Shown: positions 10,509 through 21,675, numbered from the stretch's first letter. The stretch: DNA of 64,000 nucleotides from Aradus depressus (GCA_963662175.1 OY759216.1:45835087-45899086), one strand, 5' to 3'. A program made the numbers and translations. Notes: generated from the letters alone by a model not told the origin.

Positions 10509-10846
10509 CCACTTCCCTTTCTGTTTTACTCTCCCACCTAAACGAAGTATAGGGGAAGTTATGTAATCGGGCAAAAATTCGAAGCGGAATGTTTTACGAT
10601 CTCTTAAAATGAAAAAAAAAAAAAAAAAAAAGCTGTTTATGTGTGTGTCTGTGAACACGATAAATCCCGATAAAATGAATGTATCGTCACGAACTTTCAT
10701 ATGCTTGTTCAGAACCCTCTAAGTCATTATTTCATATATTCATTTTCGGCCAAAGGAAGGGGGGGGGGGGGGGGGGGGGTTAGAGAGGAGGCATAACACA
10801 AAAACTCTAATAATTACCGTTGTGATGGATGTACTGACTTGAAATT

Positions 10847-11483
10847 TCTGTACCATTTGGGAAAAAGTAGATAAGTCGATTTGTGTCCAAAATGAGATAA
10901 ATATTTTGGGCAACCCATATTGGTGTCCTAACATCGTGTAAAAGCATGCAAGTCGTAATGTCAATGGTATCCTTGAAAACGCATTGGGCATTTTTAGACA
11001 ACTCGGAAATTTGCTCATGTATTTATATATATACAATTGCATTTATCTATTTTTATCAAAACTGCGTTCGTGCCCTAAAATTGGTCAAACGTATTTACCT
11101 TGCTTATACAAACATTTGCCCAGATGCGGTGAAGAGATAATTAACGTTATGCAGTTCTGAAACGCTTCTTTCATTGGCAAAAACTAGATAAGTACGTGAA
11201 TAACTAGGTAAGTGATGGTGTAAAATAGACAATTTTGATTTCGGGTGATTAACTAGATAAGTGGAGGTGCAATTTTAGATAAGTCCTATAAATGTATGAC
11301 AAAATTACAAAATTAAATATATATGCATTCCATAATAAAATATGGAGAAATTGTTGAATAATGGCGGTTGGAAAAATAATTTATCAAATAAATTTGATTT
11401 ACACTGAAAACAGAAAACTTCAAAGCGCTGCCCTGAAAACCTGTGATTTTGGACTTGCGTAGTTTTTGCCCAAATGGTACAGA
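10847..11483. mobile_element. 637-bp insertion with TIRs, unclassified DNA element
   Basis: TCTGTACCATTTGGG on the left is inverted as CCCAAATGGTACAGA on the right; after one mismatch the match continues AAAA(A/G)(C)TA. The interior repeats CTAGATAAGT several times near the right end. It interrupts a repeat A module in mid-sequence. No transposase is present. A target duplication is not obvious because the flanks have diverged, so the superfamily is open. Confidence 0.75.
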
Positions 11484-11644
11484 TATCATATAAGAATTCA
11501 GAGTCCTATAAGGACGGCACCTATTGATTTTCAGCGGAAATAGACAAAGAAGAGGGGGGACTAGAGGGGGTTCAACTCAAAAACCCAATAACTTAAATTA
11601 AAAATCAAAACCGCACATATCAATTTTCCGCGAATTCGGTCGAA

Positions 11645-11924
11645 GGGAAGGGAGTCCCTTAGAGACGTTGGGCTCAACTTAAACCCTAATAACTGCCGAT
11701 GTAATGAATGTTTCCGCATAAAATTTAATGTGAGGATTCGAAAGCCACTAATGTCATTCAATTGAGTCATACGGTCTATTGACTGGGAAGGGAGTCCCTT
11801 AGAGACGTTGGGCTCGACTTAAACCCTAATAACTGCCGATGTAATGAATGTTTCCGCATAAAATTTAATGTGAGGATTCGAAAGCCACTAATGTCATTCA
11901 ATTGAGTCATACGGTCTATTGACT
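11645..11924. repeat. 140-bp tandem duplication of a repeat A module
   Basis: Positions 11645-11784 and 11785-11924 are the same 140 bp, apart from one visible difference (GGCTCAACTT versus GGCTCGACTT). The unit corresponds to one internal A module. Confidence 0.9.
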
Positions 11925-12021
11925 GTGAAGGGACAGCGAAAACGTTAATTATTAATTCCTCCTGGGGAGGTACACAGTCGGTGATTCACCGACGACTTTT
12001 TATCTACGCATTAGTTACAGA

Positions 12022-12133
12022 GGACATACGTCTGTTGTACGTACATCCAGTTGTCAGAGTTGGCAAGACTATAAGGACGTATGTCTGTTGTACGTACATC
12101 CATTTGTCCGACTTGGCAAGACTATAAGGACGT
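12022..12133. repeat. 53-bp tandem repeat, two copies plus a partial
   Basis: GGACATACGTCTGTTGTACG recurs as GGACGTATGTCTGTTGTACG 53 bp later, and the next unit begins at 12128. It lies directly right of repeat A. Confidence 0.8.
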
Positions 12134-12610
12134 ATCGTATCAATAATCATAAAGGTTCTTTAAGACCGCGTACACAGAGATTTGGGGGGATCCAGGGTGG
12201 AGGAGACCTCGGCGATAGAAGCGAGCAGGAGCAGAACCCCTAGTTGCTTATAATTAATAATTATTACAATAATTATTATGAACCTGGAAAACAATAATAA
12301 CTTTTATATCCAAATTCCTGTTATCAATGAGAGCCACTAACAACTAAACAAAAACTTATTTTTTTTTTTAAATAAATAAAACTTTAAAAGTCGAACTTGA
12401 AGATAAGTCGATATAAAAAGAAACAAATAACGTTAAAAGTTATAGTTATTTTTCAATCGTAAAGGGCCTATGAAAGTGGACACTAAGTTTCAAAATACAT
12501 GCCTATATAATAACTCGCCTCATTTACAGTTACCAGGTTATTATACAGTTAACGAACAATAAAATAAGAACAAAAGTCAGGGGTGAAAGTTGACCAGGGA
12601 GACGACTCGG

Positions 12611-12945
12611 AGGCCTACAGCATCAGTTCTCAACACTAGGCTAAACTAAAGGTGCCTTTAGCAAGAGTTCTCAAGACTAGGCTAAAATAAATTAGGTGCC
12701 TTTATCATGAGTTCTCAAGACTAGGCCAAACTAGATTAGGCGCCTGTAATATCAGTTCTCAAGACTAGGCCAAACTAAATTAGACGCCTTTAGCACGAGT
12801 TCTCAAGACTAGGTTAAAATAAATTATGCGCTTTTAGGATGAGTTCTCAAGACTAGGCCAAACTAGATTAGGCGCCTGCAATATCAGTTCTCAAGACTAG
12901 GCTAAAAAAAATTAGACGCCCGCACCCATCAGTCCTCTAAACCAG
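12611..12945. repeat. 44-bp minisatellite I, about 7.5 units
   Basis: GTTCTCAAGACTAGG recurs at 12626, 12667, 12711, 12755, 12799, 12843 and 12887, with a decayed unit at 12932. Spacing is 44 bp except the first (41) and last (45). Units alternate between CCTTTAGCA and CCTGTAATA variants. There is no coding potential. Confidence 0.9.
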
Positions 12946-13214
12946 GCGTCAAAGTCATCAACATAATTTTTGTTGAACTTGGTGCAACAAGGTGTGACGA
13001 TGTATAAGAATTTAAATACAGTATAATATGAAACGATTATTAAGTGTTGCATCTAATTATTGGTCTCAAAATAAGACGAAAGAATATAATTTGTAAAGAT
13101 TGTATGATCATTTTGAATTTTTAGTGAGAAAATTATGCAAATATTAAGTAAATTTACTTTGGCTTACGAAAATAATAATAATAGTGCAAAAAAAAAAAAA
13201 GGTAAAAAAAGACC

Positions 13215-13368
13215 TGATTAGCCACTTAATAACTGCCGATGTAATGAATTTATAGACATAAAATTTAGCATGAGGATTTAAAAGCCGGTCGACTGGGAGG
13301 GAGAGCGAAAATTTATTTGATTAATTTGTACTAGGGAAGTACCTTGCAAGTGATTCACCGCCGGATAC
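13215..13368 (+). mobile_element. Repeat A right end
   Basis: It contains ATAACTGCCGATGTAATGAA, GGTCGACTGGGAGGGAGAG and TAGGGAAGTACC, with a degraded terminal hairpin GTGATTCACCG. Only the last module is kept. Confidence 0.75.
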
Positions 13369-13845
13369 ACGACGTATACATTACATCCGAAGTTATCATG
13401 TTCACAGACAGATACACAAACAGTTTACGTTTTCCATTTTTGTTATCAGGTGGTCGTAAAACATGAAATCCTCTATAGCTGGGTAAGTCATTAAATAATG
13501 CAAGTACACTGCATACTTTTTTTTAGCATGGACTATTAAGTTCTAATTTACTTTTATGAAGAGCGGAACAGACTAACACCTCGATAATAACTGGGGATGT
13601 TAGGTTAGAGTGGCATAGTGTCCGTTATGAGGTGACTCGGGCGATGCGTAGCAGACCGAAGATGGAAGAGATCCTACCAGATGATAGAAATGTTCTTCAA
13701 ACTAGACCACGACCTCTAAGCGTTCATCCTTCTGCATTCCTAACGGAAAAAAGTACCAACTATGCAATGATTGTTCCCAAATAGATGGCAATTTGATGTT
13801 CTGATGAACGCTACAATAATGTGTTTGAACATAGATGGGGGTCTA
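13369..13845. other. Unassigned stretch
   Basis: No protein family or repeat end was recognised. Confidence 0.3.
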
Positions 13846-13849
13846 GAAG

Positions 13850-14056
13850 TTGAAAACATGAAATTCCTTTGAAAACTTAGCTTCGAATTATTGACCGATT
13901 ACATAATTTCACATATACTTCGGAAAGTAAAACGACACCTATTGGTTTTCAGCCAAATTGACTAAAGGAAGAACGGGATTGGGGAAGTTCTACCTCAAAA
14001 ACCCTAATAACTACCGTTGTAATGAATGTTAGCGACATGAAGTTTTTCGATGCAGC
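13850..14056. mobile_element. Two repeat A left ends joined head to head
   Basis: At 13850-13925 the left end appears in reverse (AACATGAAATTCCTTTG, GACCGATTACATAA). From 13926 a forward module follows (AACGACACCTATTGGTTTTC, AATAACTACCGTTGTAATGA). Minisatellite II begins at its right edge. Confidence 0.65.
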
Positions 14057-14345
14057 GTTCCTAGCAGACGGTAGTGTCCTAGGACTGAGTGATGCAACGT
14101 TCCTAGCAGACGGTACAGTGCCCTAGGACTGAGTGATGCAGCGCTCCTAGCAGACGGTACAGTGTCCTAGGACTGAGTGATGCAGCGTTCCTAGCAGGAC
14201 GGGACAGTGTCCTAGGACTGAGTGATGCAACGTTCCTAGTAGACGATACATTGCCCTAGGACTGAGTGATGCAGCGTTCCTAGCAGGACGGTACAGTGTC
14301 CTAGGACTGAGTGATGCAGCGCTCCTAGCAGACGGTACAGTGTCC
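14045..14345. repeat. 44-bp minisatellite II, about 7 units
   Basis: GATGCAGCG(T/C)TCCTAGCAGA, then CGGTACAGTGTCCTAGGACT and GAGT, repeats about seven times. The first unit is short, and two units carry an extra G (GCAGGACGG). An open frame on the reverse strand runs through it, but 44 is not a multiple of 3 and the frame depends on indels, so it is not a coding repeat. Confidence 0.9.
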
Positions 14346-14880
14346 CTCTCATCTGGATTCCAGAGGGAACCTCGGCTCATTACCTGGCCCAGGATCCACC
14401 GAGTCAACATTCACTTCTACCTGCATTTTTTTCTGTCCTCTCTTCTTCTGGCCTTTTGTCAGGTACTCTCCTGGTGGGAAATGGTCAACACGTCTGCTCT
14501 TGGCACTACATTACTCGAACAGACAGACGAACACAGGTTGATAAGAGGGTTTCTAGTTTTACCTAGGGACGGGGAAAAAAAGAAGAAATATACTAAATAC
14601 GAAGGAGTGAAATCTTAAGTGCATTTCATAGGATGAAAATTTACCGCGTGAAGATGGAAAGAAATTTAAGGAATCTCAGCAGAATTGATCAGCGAAGAGA
14701 TTGCGCTGCAGCAAGAACCAAGCAGAAAATTATCCTTCCACGTCACTTCCACAAGACGGAATTATTGATTAACTAGCAGGTTACCCACCGAGTAACTCAA
14801 CGTATCAAAAATATATACACCTGCTAATATGACATTATATATATATTATTATAGCCTCTATGACCGTGTTATTTTGTTAT
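14346..14880. other. Unassigned stretch right of minisatellite II
   Basis: The open frame at 14340-14618 has no recognisable motif and is partly low complexity. No repeat end was seen. Confidence 0.3.
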
Positions 14881-14884
14881 TTTC

Positions 14885-15045
14885 ACAACTTCCATGGTCC
14901 CGGGAGGGGAGTTCTATCTATGAACTAAAAGTCTCTCCCGAACAGGATTCGAACCCGCAACCATGGTAAGATCATGCGGCCAAAGCCCTACGATAAAGCA
15001 CGCACAGCCACTATGGCCCTTAGCTTGTATATTGTAAAGGGGGTA
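14885..15045 (-). mobile_element. SINE-2 copy
   Basis: This is a second tRNA-derived family. In reverse it has the B-box GGATTCGAACCCGCAACC, the A-box region near GCACGCACAGCCACTATGGCC, and the body GGGAGGGGAGTTCTATCTAT. Forward copies are at 19935-20115 and 37437-37612. It shares no body sequence with SINE-1. Confidence 0.75.
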
Positions 15046-15177
15046 AGTGAGCAAATGTGTAAATCCAGGAGTAAGGATGAGCAAAATTGAAAAATAAATA
15101 TTTGTCATCGAATATAACATAAAAATACACAATCGATAAAAAACATCAAATAAAAAAATCATGAGAAAATAAAATAT

Positions 15178-15225
15178 ATGTGATGTGACCATAACAGGAC
15201 TTTCTTATACCAACCACCTCCCTCC
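15178..15225 (+). repeat. Solo arm of MITE family F
   Basis: GTGATGTGACCATAACAGGA and CTTTCTTATACCAACCACC match the left arm at 6280. A reverse solo arm is at 8625-8662. Confidence 0.6.
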
Positions 15226-15337
15226 CACTCCCTTATTTATTGCTGCACTTCTCTCCGGTAATAAATTTTCATTTATTATAGCAGCATATTGTTGTATTAT
15301 TTTATTATTCCAAACGGAAAATAATTTGTAAAGTATG

Positions 15338-15685
15338 AAATAAATAAGTTATACGATTGTATCAGTCCAACATTCATTAAACCACGACTAGTTCCGTCAA
15401 TAAACTGACATTTTCAGGTAGAATCTAAACATACATAAACCAAAAATAGTCTAGAATTTTTGAGTAATTAAAACTCATATCAATCATTAATATTGCAATA
15501 TTAAAATTTAATAACTACAGTACAATAAGTTAAAATACTTTTAGTTAAAATGCAAAATACCTTGCTAGAGAAGAAGATATTGATCTGTTATTATCAGTTA
15601 GATATGAAGATGTCAGCTTACTGACGAAACTATTCGTGGTTTAATAAATGTTTAATAACTGATACATCTTATTACTTATATAACA
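15338..15685. mobile_element. Foldback with CTGAARA...GAAAC arms
   Basis: The arms 15338-15421 and 15601-15685 are inverted (ACATTCATTAAACCACGACT versus CGTGGTTTAATAAATGTTTA). The left arm, read on the reverse strand, gives CTGAAAA (15411-15417), T, a GTCAG/TTGAC hairpin, GGAA, CTAG, TC, then GTGG. CTAC before the box can pair with that GTGG. The right arm gives ATGAAGA, T, GTCAG-CTTA-CTGAC, GAAA. Confidence 0.7.
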
Positions 15686-16284
15686 AGTAAGTCCACTTCA
15701 TCTGTCTATCACCAAGAAATAAGTATGAAATATATATAAAGAATATGTTAATACAAACTAATTACTCATGAATACGAATAAAGTAAATTACGATTTGATA
15801 ATTACAATTTTTAAGAACGATATTATTAAAATGTAATTGCGGAATGCCTTTAGTGATGTTAATCCTTAGACCTTCCTAAACCTAAGTCATTGGTAGTTTT
15901 CGAATGATGTCTAGGCAAATAATTAACGTTTTTCCCCCCTCAAATCAAACAACACGAACATTTCTTTCTTCCTGTTCTTTGCTCGTCAACGAATCAGCCC
16001 GCTGTTTTCTGGCGCCTTTGTTACGAATAAGGGTAGGTTATATAATTGGGAATGGTTTGGTAAAGAGGAAACGAGAAACCACAGAATTAACCTGAAAAGA
16101 AGCCACAACTATGGAGACCTTGAGACCTGATCAACAGAAAAAAATATTCGGAAGTTAGAAGGACTATAAAACAGGATAAAAACAGGAATGGTAAAGTCAT
16201 ATAATAGTATTTTTATTGTTAATTATTCATTTTGATATAGATATTTATTTTTTTCACAGGTTGTCAAATAAGATGTAGTCTGAT
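15686..16284. other. Unassigned AT-rich stretch
   Basis: No recognised gene or repeat was found. Confidence 0.3.
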
Positions 16285-16668
16285 CTCTCACAGATTTTTT
16301 ATTTGTATTAGCTAGCCGGCTTTCGAGGTTGCCCTCATCAGGCAGTCTGATAAATAAAAATTTTTGAAATTAACCTAATTAAAATATTTTAGTAAATAAA
16401 ATTGAAATTTTTTTATAATAAAATGAACTATAAATAAACATAAAACCATCTGGAGTCTCACGTACTCCGTTCTCCCAGTTGTGACTCAGATGGGGGACAG
16501 GAATAACTTATCTGTCCCTATCCATGAAATTTTAAATTGTTAAAGTTTTTATTTATTTATAGTTAATTTTATTATAAAAAATTTTAATAAGGTTAATTTC
16601 AAAAAAATTTATTCATCAGACTGCCGATGATGAGGGCAACCTCGAAAGTCGTGGAAAAAATCTGTTAC
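16285..16668. mobile_element. Foldback with CTGATGA...GAAAGCCGGC arm
   Basis: The arms 16285-16443 and 16545-16668 are inverted. The left arm on the reverse strand reads CTGATGA (16335-16341), GGG-CAAC-CTC, GAAA, the palindrome GCCGGC, then TA. Here the hairpin can start directly after CTGATGA with no spacer base. The centre holds about 100 bp of sequence lacking symmetry. Confidence 0.75.
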
Positions 16669-16729
16669 CTGACAGACAAAAAAACGCATAATACAAACAA
16701 ATAAGAACCATTTTTTTTCAATATTTCCA

Positions 16730-17095
16730 ACTGTTTTCGCTTAAATCAACCATTTTAGGACTGTTTTCGGCGGTTATCTCGTAAACCAGGCTACCTTCAA
16801 AACATTTTATTCCACATAAAGTGTGTCTTTCAGTTTTCTCCAAAACTTTTATTTGAACAGATTTTTGATTAAGTTTCAAATATATGCGGTAATATTATTG
16901 GTCTGATGTACCATTTTCATTTAAACTTTTAAATTCATAGCTATAATCGGTTCAACGTTAAGTTCTAGTCACATACACACAGACAGACATTATCACGAAA
17001 ATGATTCAAGGGACCTTGAAACGTGAAATTCCATGAAAACTCAATCTGTGATTACAATATTTCCTTATACTAAAGATATAAGAAAGTGAAAATAA
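16730..17095 (-). mobile_element. Repeat E with hairpin end
   Basis: Body blocks ACTGTTTTCGGCGGTTATCTC, TGTGTCTTTCAGTTTTCTCC and GGGACCTTGAAACGTGAAAT lead to the end TTTCCTTATACT with ATAAGAAAGTG at 17065-17092. That end is the counterpart of repeat A's hairpin end. Confidence 0.75.
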
Positions 17096-17330
17096 AAATA
17101 AATAAATTAAAATATAAATAAAGTAAATAACTAATAAAATTAGTGATAATAATAGAAATATTTAAACCTCAGCCAAGAAAATAATGTGCTCTGACAAAAC
17201 AAATATCGTTAACAATTATGAATAGATTCTTCATTCGACAGAAATACTTCCTACAGCTGGTATTTATAGTGAACAAACCTATGTTATTTTCTGGCAAGTA
17301 CATTTAATAGGCGGTGATCTACCAACGAGA

Positions 17331-17972
17331 GAACACCGGTAGCTCTGCGGTATGCGTGCATGCTTACTGAGCTCAAGATGGGTTAGCAACCCGGCCGAGG
17401 CCCTTAGTTTATTTTATCTGAGAGGTAAACTAAACTTAAGCACGCTGTCCTTCGGATGGGACCTGAGCCTGTACGATTTCAGATACTTCCCCTACCTTAG
17501 GTGAATAAAAATTTAGGTACCACCCAATTTGCGTATATCCACTATGCGTATATATTTTTTTTGGGGGTGGGGGGGAAGGGGGGGGGGGATTTACCTGAAC
17601 TAAAAGTATTTATGCAGATTTGAGTGGTACATATCAGGAGACCAACATTGTTCCAGGAGTATTTACACTTTCGCCAAACAAGTTGATAGTAACTTACGAG
17701 AGGATGTTCCGCCTGATTATAAAGCTCAGGTACAGGAAAAAGTGAATATTGACTTCGAACCGGCTGCAATATCAAGTGATAAAAAGAGTGTACGCATAGT
17801 GGGTATATTTCGTAGGTCTAGGGACTCACCAATCATTTAGGGTAGGCAACATTTAGGACACCCATTATAGAGTCGGGCTCATGTCCACCAGAGTGCGCTC
17901 TGGTAGTAGGCGATATGACCTAGTAATTAAAGCCCTAGCATGAGTCATAATAACTAACTAAATAACTCTACC
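17331..17972 (+). mobile_element. SINE-1 split by a MITE-like insert
   Basis: The head CACCGGTAGCTCTGCGGTAT and diverged B-box lie at 17334-17390. The body runs to ATAAAAATTTAGGTACC, resumes after the insert at ATTTAGGGTAGGCAACATTT, and ends CATGAGTCATAATAACTAAC (ACTAA-type tail). Confidence 0.85.
17534..17807. mobile_element. 274-bp MITE-like insert in a SINE
   Basis: TATATCCACTATGCGTATA on the left is inverted as TACGCATAGTGGGTATA on the right. The SINE body continues on both sides. About 30 bases next to each TIR do not match the SINE, so the true ends may lie slightly further out. A G-rich run at 17563-17588 lies inside. No coding sequence was recognised. Confidence 0.65.
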
Positions 17973-18038
17973 CCATAAGGACGGCTATTAAATATCAGCC
18001 TAATGGGCCGAAGTAAAGAGGGGGGATTAGTGCGCGTG

Positions 18039-18080
<42 letters not shown>

Positions 18081-18262
18081 CAACTCAAAAACTTCAATAA
18101 TTACCGATGTAATTAATGTATTAACAAGACATTTTTTCATATGTAAATTCAAAGCCCCATAAGGACGACACCTGTTAATTTTGAGTAAGGATCAGAGGGG
18201 GGGCTCACCTCAAAAAGCTCCCGATGTATTTGAGAGAGAGCGGAAACTTAAATAAAATATGC
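17968..18262 (+). mobile_element. Repeat A fragment with a 39-base G run
   Basis: CCCCATAAGGACGGCTATTA and CAACTCAAAAACTTCAATAA are module blocks. The poly-G at 18041-18079 replaces the module's GGGGGGATCAGAGG segment. Both A ends are missing. Confidence 0.7.
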
Positions 18263-19231
18263 TAATTAAATAACAGTGTAGTGAATGGTAAAAGTATTGA
18301 GTTTGGTCCAGTATAGCATGAGAGAGGTACGTTGTGGTACTTTCTATTTGTCATATCGTGACGGACCTACCAGTACAGCGCACGACCATTCCGACACTCC
18401 AGCTTTTCTTTACCCAAATTGTCCTCCATTCTCGCTCTCAGTCCCCCCCCCCCCCCCCCCTCCCCTCCCCCCCTGTTGTCTCCAGTTGTGAAACTTCCCC
18501 CTTTGGTCATCACTCTTTTGAAATCACATCCCTACAAAATTCCACCCATCTTTTTTTCTCCTAATCTGTCCTTTAAGGTTCTCATACGAGTTTATATATT
18601 CTAAGATTTAAGCAAAAAACAAACTGCAGAGAAATATTTAAAAAACCTATCTTTGCCTGCACTGTTTATATTTGAAACATTATTGGTTATTAGGAAAAAT
18701 AAAAATATTTTCCCACTCAAAATACTAGTCATTATTACGATAAAGGAAAGAAAGAAGACTTTGGAATAACTATGGGGTAATAGTTTTTGTGGAAAAATCT
18801 ATGTTGAACAGTGCTTTTTGTGTCCGCAGGGCATTCCAGCCGCAACAATCAATTTTAATAACTGGTTTTTGCTCTTTAAATCCATTTCTCATTGGTCAAT
18901 TTGGCTAAAAATTAATAGATTCTAAGTTACAGGACAATAGATGATTTGAATGTGGGACTGAACGGATTTATGAGATGTTGAAGAGAGGAGGTCGTCTCAT
19001 CGGCTTGAGGAATAACGACCTTAGATTTAGGGTGTGGTTGTAGGAGCAGTGCAGTAACATGAGGGAGGATTGCATAGTGATAGGATGGAATCACAGCTCT
19101 GGAGGAGGAGGATCCAGCTTGAGTGCATTCCTTACTTCACTTCCAGGCAATACTTAGTACCGTGTAAAGAGGTCACCAACCTCCGTAGAGCTACTGGCAC
19201 TTTGTACTGTTCTTGTACAGAAAAAGGCAAT
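18263..19231. other. Unassigned stretch
   Basis: The C-rich run near 18440-18475 produces proline-rich frames with no other support. A short A-like patch lies at 18885-18930. Nothing else was recognised. Confidence 0.3.
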
Positions 19232-19640
19232 GAAAATGAAGAAATACTCTTTATTCTGCGAAGTACGCCCTCTAAGAATAATAACTTAATAAATAAAAGG
19301 ATAAAAGTATCAACCAGTTGAGACAGAATAAAGAGAAAAGAAAAGTGGCCTCTAGGAATAAATATTAAATTTTAATGACAGGCAATGATTAAAACAATAA
19401 AATAAACTAGTGAAAAATATTGAAAAAAAATGAGGAAAAACCAAGTATGAATAATAATGTAAGACATAATAATAAGTTATAAAAAACTGGACTCATGGAA
19501 CAGTAAAGTAACAATCTGTCCAGTGGAATGAGAGACTTCTAGGATAGGACAGACGAGAACTATCCCATAGGAGCTAGCCTTAGGAATCAGAGGCTGAGTT
19601 AGAAGATACCTAGGAGGAGAGGGAGAGAGTTCCCCAGAGG
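19232..19640 (-). repeat. Repeat D copy 1, probable retrotransposon 3' region
   Basis: It shares CTCTAAGAATAATAACTTAA, AAGTATCAACCAGTTGAGA, CTCTAGGAATAAATATTAAA and ACGAGAACTATCCCATAGGA with 57236-57640, in the same order. Copy 2 begins with (AATG)n, which on the reverse strand would be a simple-repeat 3' tail. The strand is inferred from that. No protein is visible. Confidence 0.6.
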
Positions 19641-19934
19641 GAGATAGCCTGGATAAGGAAGGAGTTGATCTGTGGTCTAAATGGCACTTTTTTTACCATA
19701 AATTCTTGACTTGAGCTGGATTTTAGGTTAATAATCATACTACCTACCGGAAGTTGTATTTTAATAATTATAGTCTACTTTTACTTTAATTTTATTAATT
19801 TGTTTAATTAATAACAACATAAACGAATTTATGATTGATGTTTTTGTATTTCACAAAATGATAATTGTTAGCATGAGAACATTCATAAAACTATCAGAAG
19901 CTTTTCCTAACTTTAAAATAACTAGATGAATAGG

Positions 19935-20115
19935 CTAGAGCGTAGGGCTTTGGTCGCATGGTCTCACCCATGGTTTGCGGGTTCGAATCCCATCCGGGAG
20001 TGAGTTTTATTTCGTAGATAGAAAATACCGGGCCATGGATGTCTTAAAATAAATAGATAGCACCCTTTACAAGAGATATGGCTAATATGCATAGTTCATA
20101 AAAAAAAAAAAAACA
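19935..20115 (+). mobile_element. SINE-2 copy
   Basis: GGCTAGAGCGTAGGGCTTTG, then GTTTGCGGGTTCGAATCCC (B-box), body TTTATTTCGTAGATAGAA, and an A-rich 3' end at 20099-20113. It lines up with 37437-37612 throughout. Confidence 0.8.
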
Positions 20116-20244
20116 ATGAAGAGTACAGTATACATAATAAGCAAATGTGTTAACTATTTACATGAATAAGTTTCTATGTCACAAGATGGGAGAAGCGCTA
20201 GCTGACACTCCCTAGAAAATTGTAAAATGTATAAATTTCACTAA

Positions 20245-20530
20245 GAAGATCTCGAGGCCACCTCCTGTTCAGATGGCGTTAAGGATTGTCAGGATGGAAT
20301 TGAGATGATAGGACTTGTGCAAATGGTTTAGGATGGAATGAAAGTTTATTGTGGAAGGTTAGGAATCGGGATTGGATTCGTTTCTGGATGGTTGGGATGG
20401 TTAGGTCTTCATCGAGTTATTTATTAGTGACAAAGAAGGAAGCATTAACAATTCGACGGAGGACTTTGGACTGTTTGGCTGGACCCCATAATTCGAGGAC
20501 TATATCTACGTCTATATTGGGCGTATGGAG
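20245..20530 (-). pseudogene. Jockey-like C-terminal fragment
   Basis: The reverse strand reads ELWGPAKQSKVLRRIVNASF, then DEDLTIPTIQKRIQSRFLTF, HNKLSFHPKPFAQVLSSQF and RHLNRRWPR. It has the same block order as 1040-1335 and 36150-36530, but diverged enough to be a different element. Stops and a frameshift are present. Confidence 0.75.
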
Positions 20531-21252
20531 AAGAACTTGTAATTAATTTGTTAACATATTTAAAAGTTTGCTGGTACTATTCCTAGGAATAGTTGTACAA
20601 GATTTATCCACCTGAGCGTTGTGATGAGGTCTAGAAAAAAGTTTTAAATGCAATTACTTCAAGATATAAAAAGTTACTTAGAGAGAAGGAATTACCTGTG
20701 TGTTGGATTGTTGTTAGTAGAATGTTGTAATTACTTGGAGGATGTGGTGTGGTGGGATGCGCAGGTTTGTACAAAGATACCGCAGAGGGATACGACCGCT
20801 TCCTTGAAGGGGAGAAACACACCGACCCTCCCGCCTCGTTGTCTTCTTCTTTTTTCCTCCATTCGTCGGCAAGTTCAGACAGAGAAGAGAGACAATATCA
20901 TAAAGACAATAACCGTCAGAGGAGGTAGGAAGGAACAAGATCGGGGAGGAAGAGGGGTAGAGTTACAAGAAGAATGTACACTGGCAGGATGAGATAATGT
21001 CGTCTAATGAATACGACGACGTAAGGAGCTGATAACGGAGGATGAATCGAGGCACGCAACATGTGTTGGGGATTAACAACAACACAACATCTCATGCAAT
21101 GTTGTTGCAGCGGTTGGAGAATTAAACGACTATAGTACGTGTTGCTATCCATCCACTCAACTACAAAATCACTCCCTAATCTACTGCACTTTATTCCACA
21201 CCTACTTAGAATACAACTTCTAAGTTGAGAAACTTATGTCGTAGACAATTTT
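20531..21252. other. Unassigned stretch, GC somewhat higher than its surroundings
   Basis: A 114-codon open frame (20648-20992) has no recognised domain, and a rival frame overlaps it on the other strand. I do not call a gene. Confidence 0.3.
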
Positions 21253-21253
21253 G

Positions 21254-21675
21254 TCAACTATTTAGTTGACTTACATAGGGATTCTGAATTTTGAGTTGTC
21301 CCTCCACTTCGGCCAATTTCGCGGAAAATTAATATGTGGCGTCTTTATTGGGTTTTAAATTTAAATATATTAAATTTCATATCGATACAATCATTACAGT
21401 TATTAGAGTGTTTGTCTTAAGCCACCCCCTAATAACCCCTTCCCTCTGGCCGATTTGACTGAAAGTCAATAGGTTTCATCCTTCTTAGGTTCTGGATACA
21501 CATATAAAATGTCATGTCGATACATTAATTCTATTGGGAGTTATCGTGTTCTCAGACACACAGTTCAACCAAACAATTTTTTTTAAAATTTTTATTTTTC
21601 ATTTTTTGGAGAAAGCGGTTGGAAAACATGAAATTTCACTGAAAACTCAACTCATATTCTGGTAACTTAATTTTT
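21254..21675 (-). mobile_element. Repeat A, left part
   Basis: GTTGACTTACATAGGGATTC, TTTCATATCGATACAATCAT and GTCATGTCGATACATTAATT mark two to three modules. GAAATTTCACTGAAAACTCAA is near the left end in reverse. The terminal hairpin itself is lost. Confidence 0.75.

Larger units (their letters stand above)
10535..12000 (+). mobile_element. Long repeat A, split by a TIR element
   Basis: The left end AACGAAGTATAGGGGAAGTT is at about 10540; the right end GGAGGTACACAGTCGGTGATT, with hairpin CGGTGATTCACCG, is at about 11965-11990. Between them is a 21-base G run (10759-10779), a foreign insertion at 10847-11483 and an exact module duplication at 11645-11924. The module sequence resumes after the insertion. 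Confidence 0.8.

Noticed and set aside
10500..10560. loxP-like or recombinase site, suggested by TATACGAAGTAT-type palindromes
   Set aside because: The CTATAC-GAA-GTATAG palindrome recalls a recombinase site, but it is consistently the terminal hairpin of repeat A and varies freely between copies.
14147..14410. Reverse open frame with repeated SLSPR-like peptides
   Set aside because: It arises from the 44-bp minisatellite; the frame is held only by unit indels.
20648..20992. 114-codon open frame
   Set aside because: No recognised motif, with a competing frame on the other strand. Unsupported as a gene.
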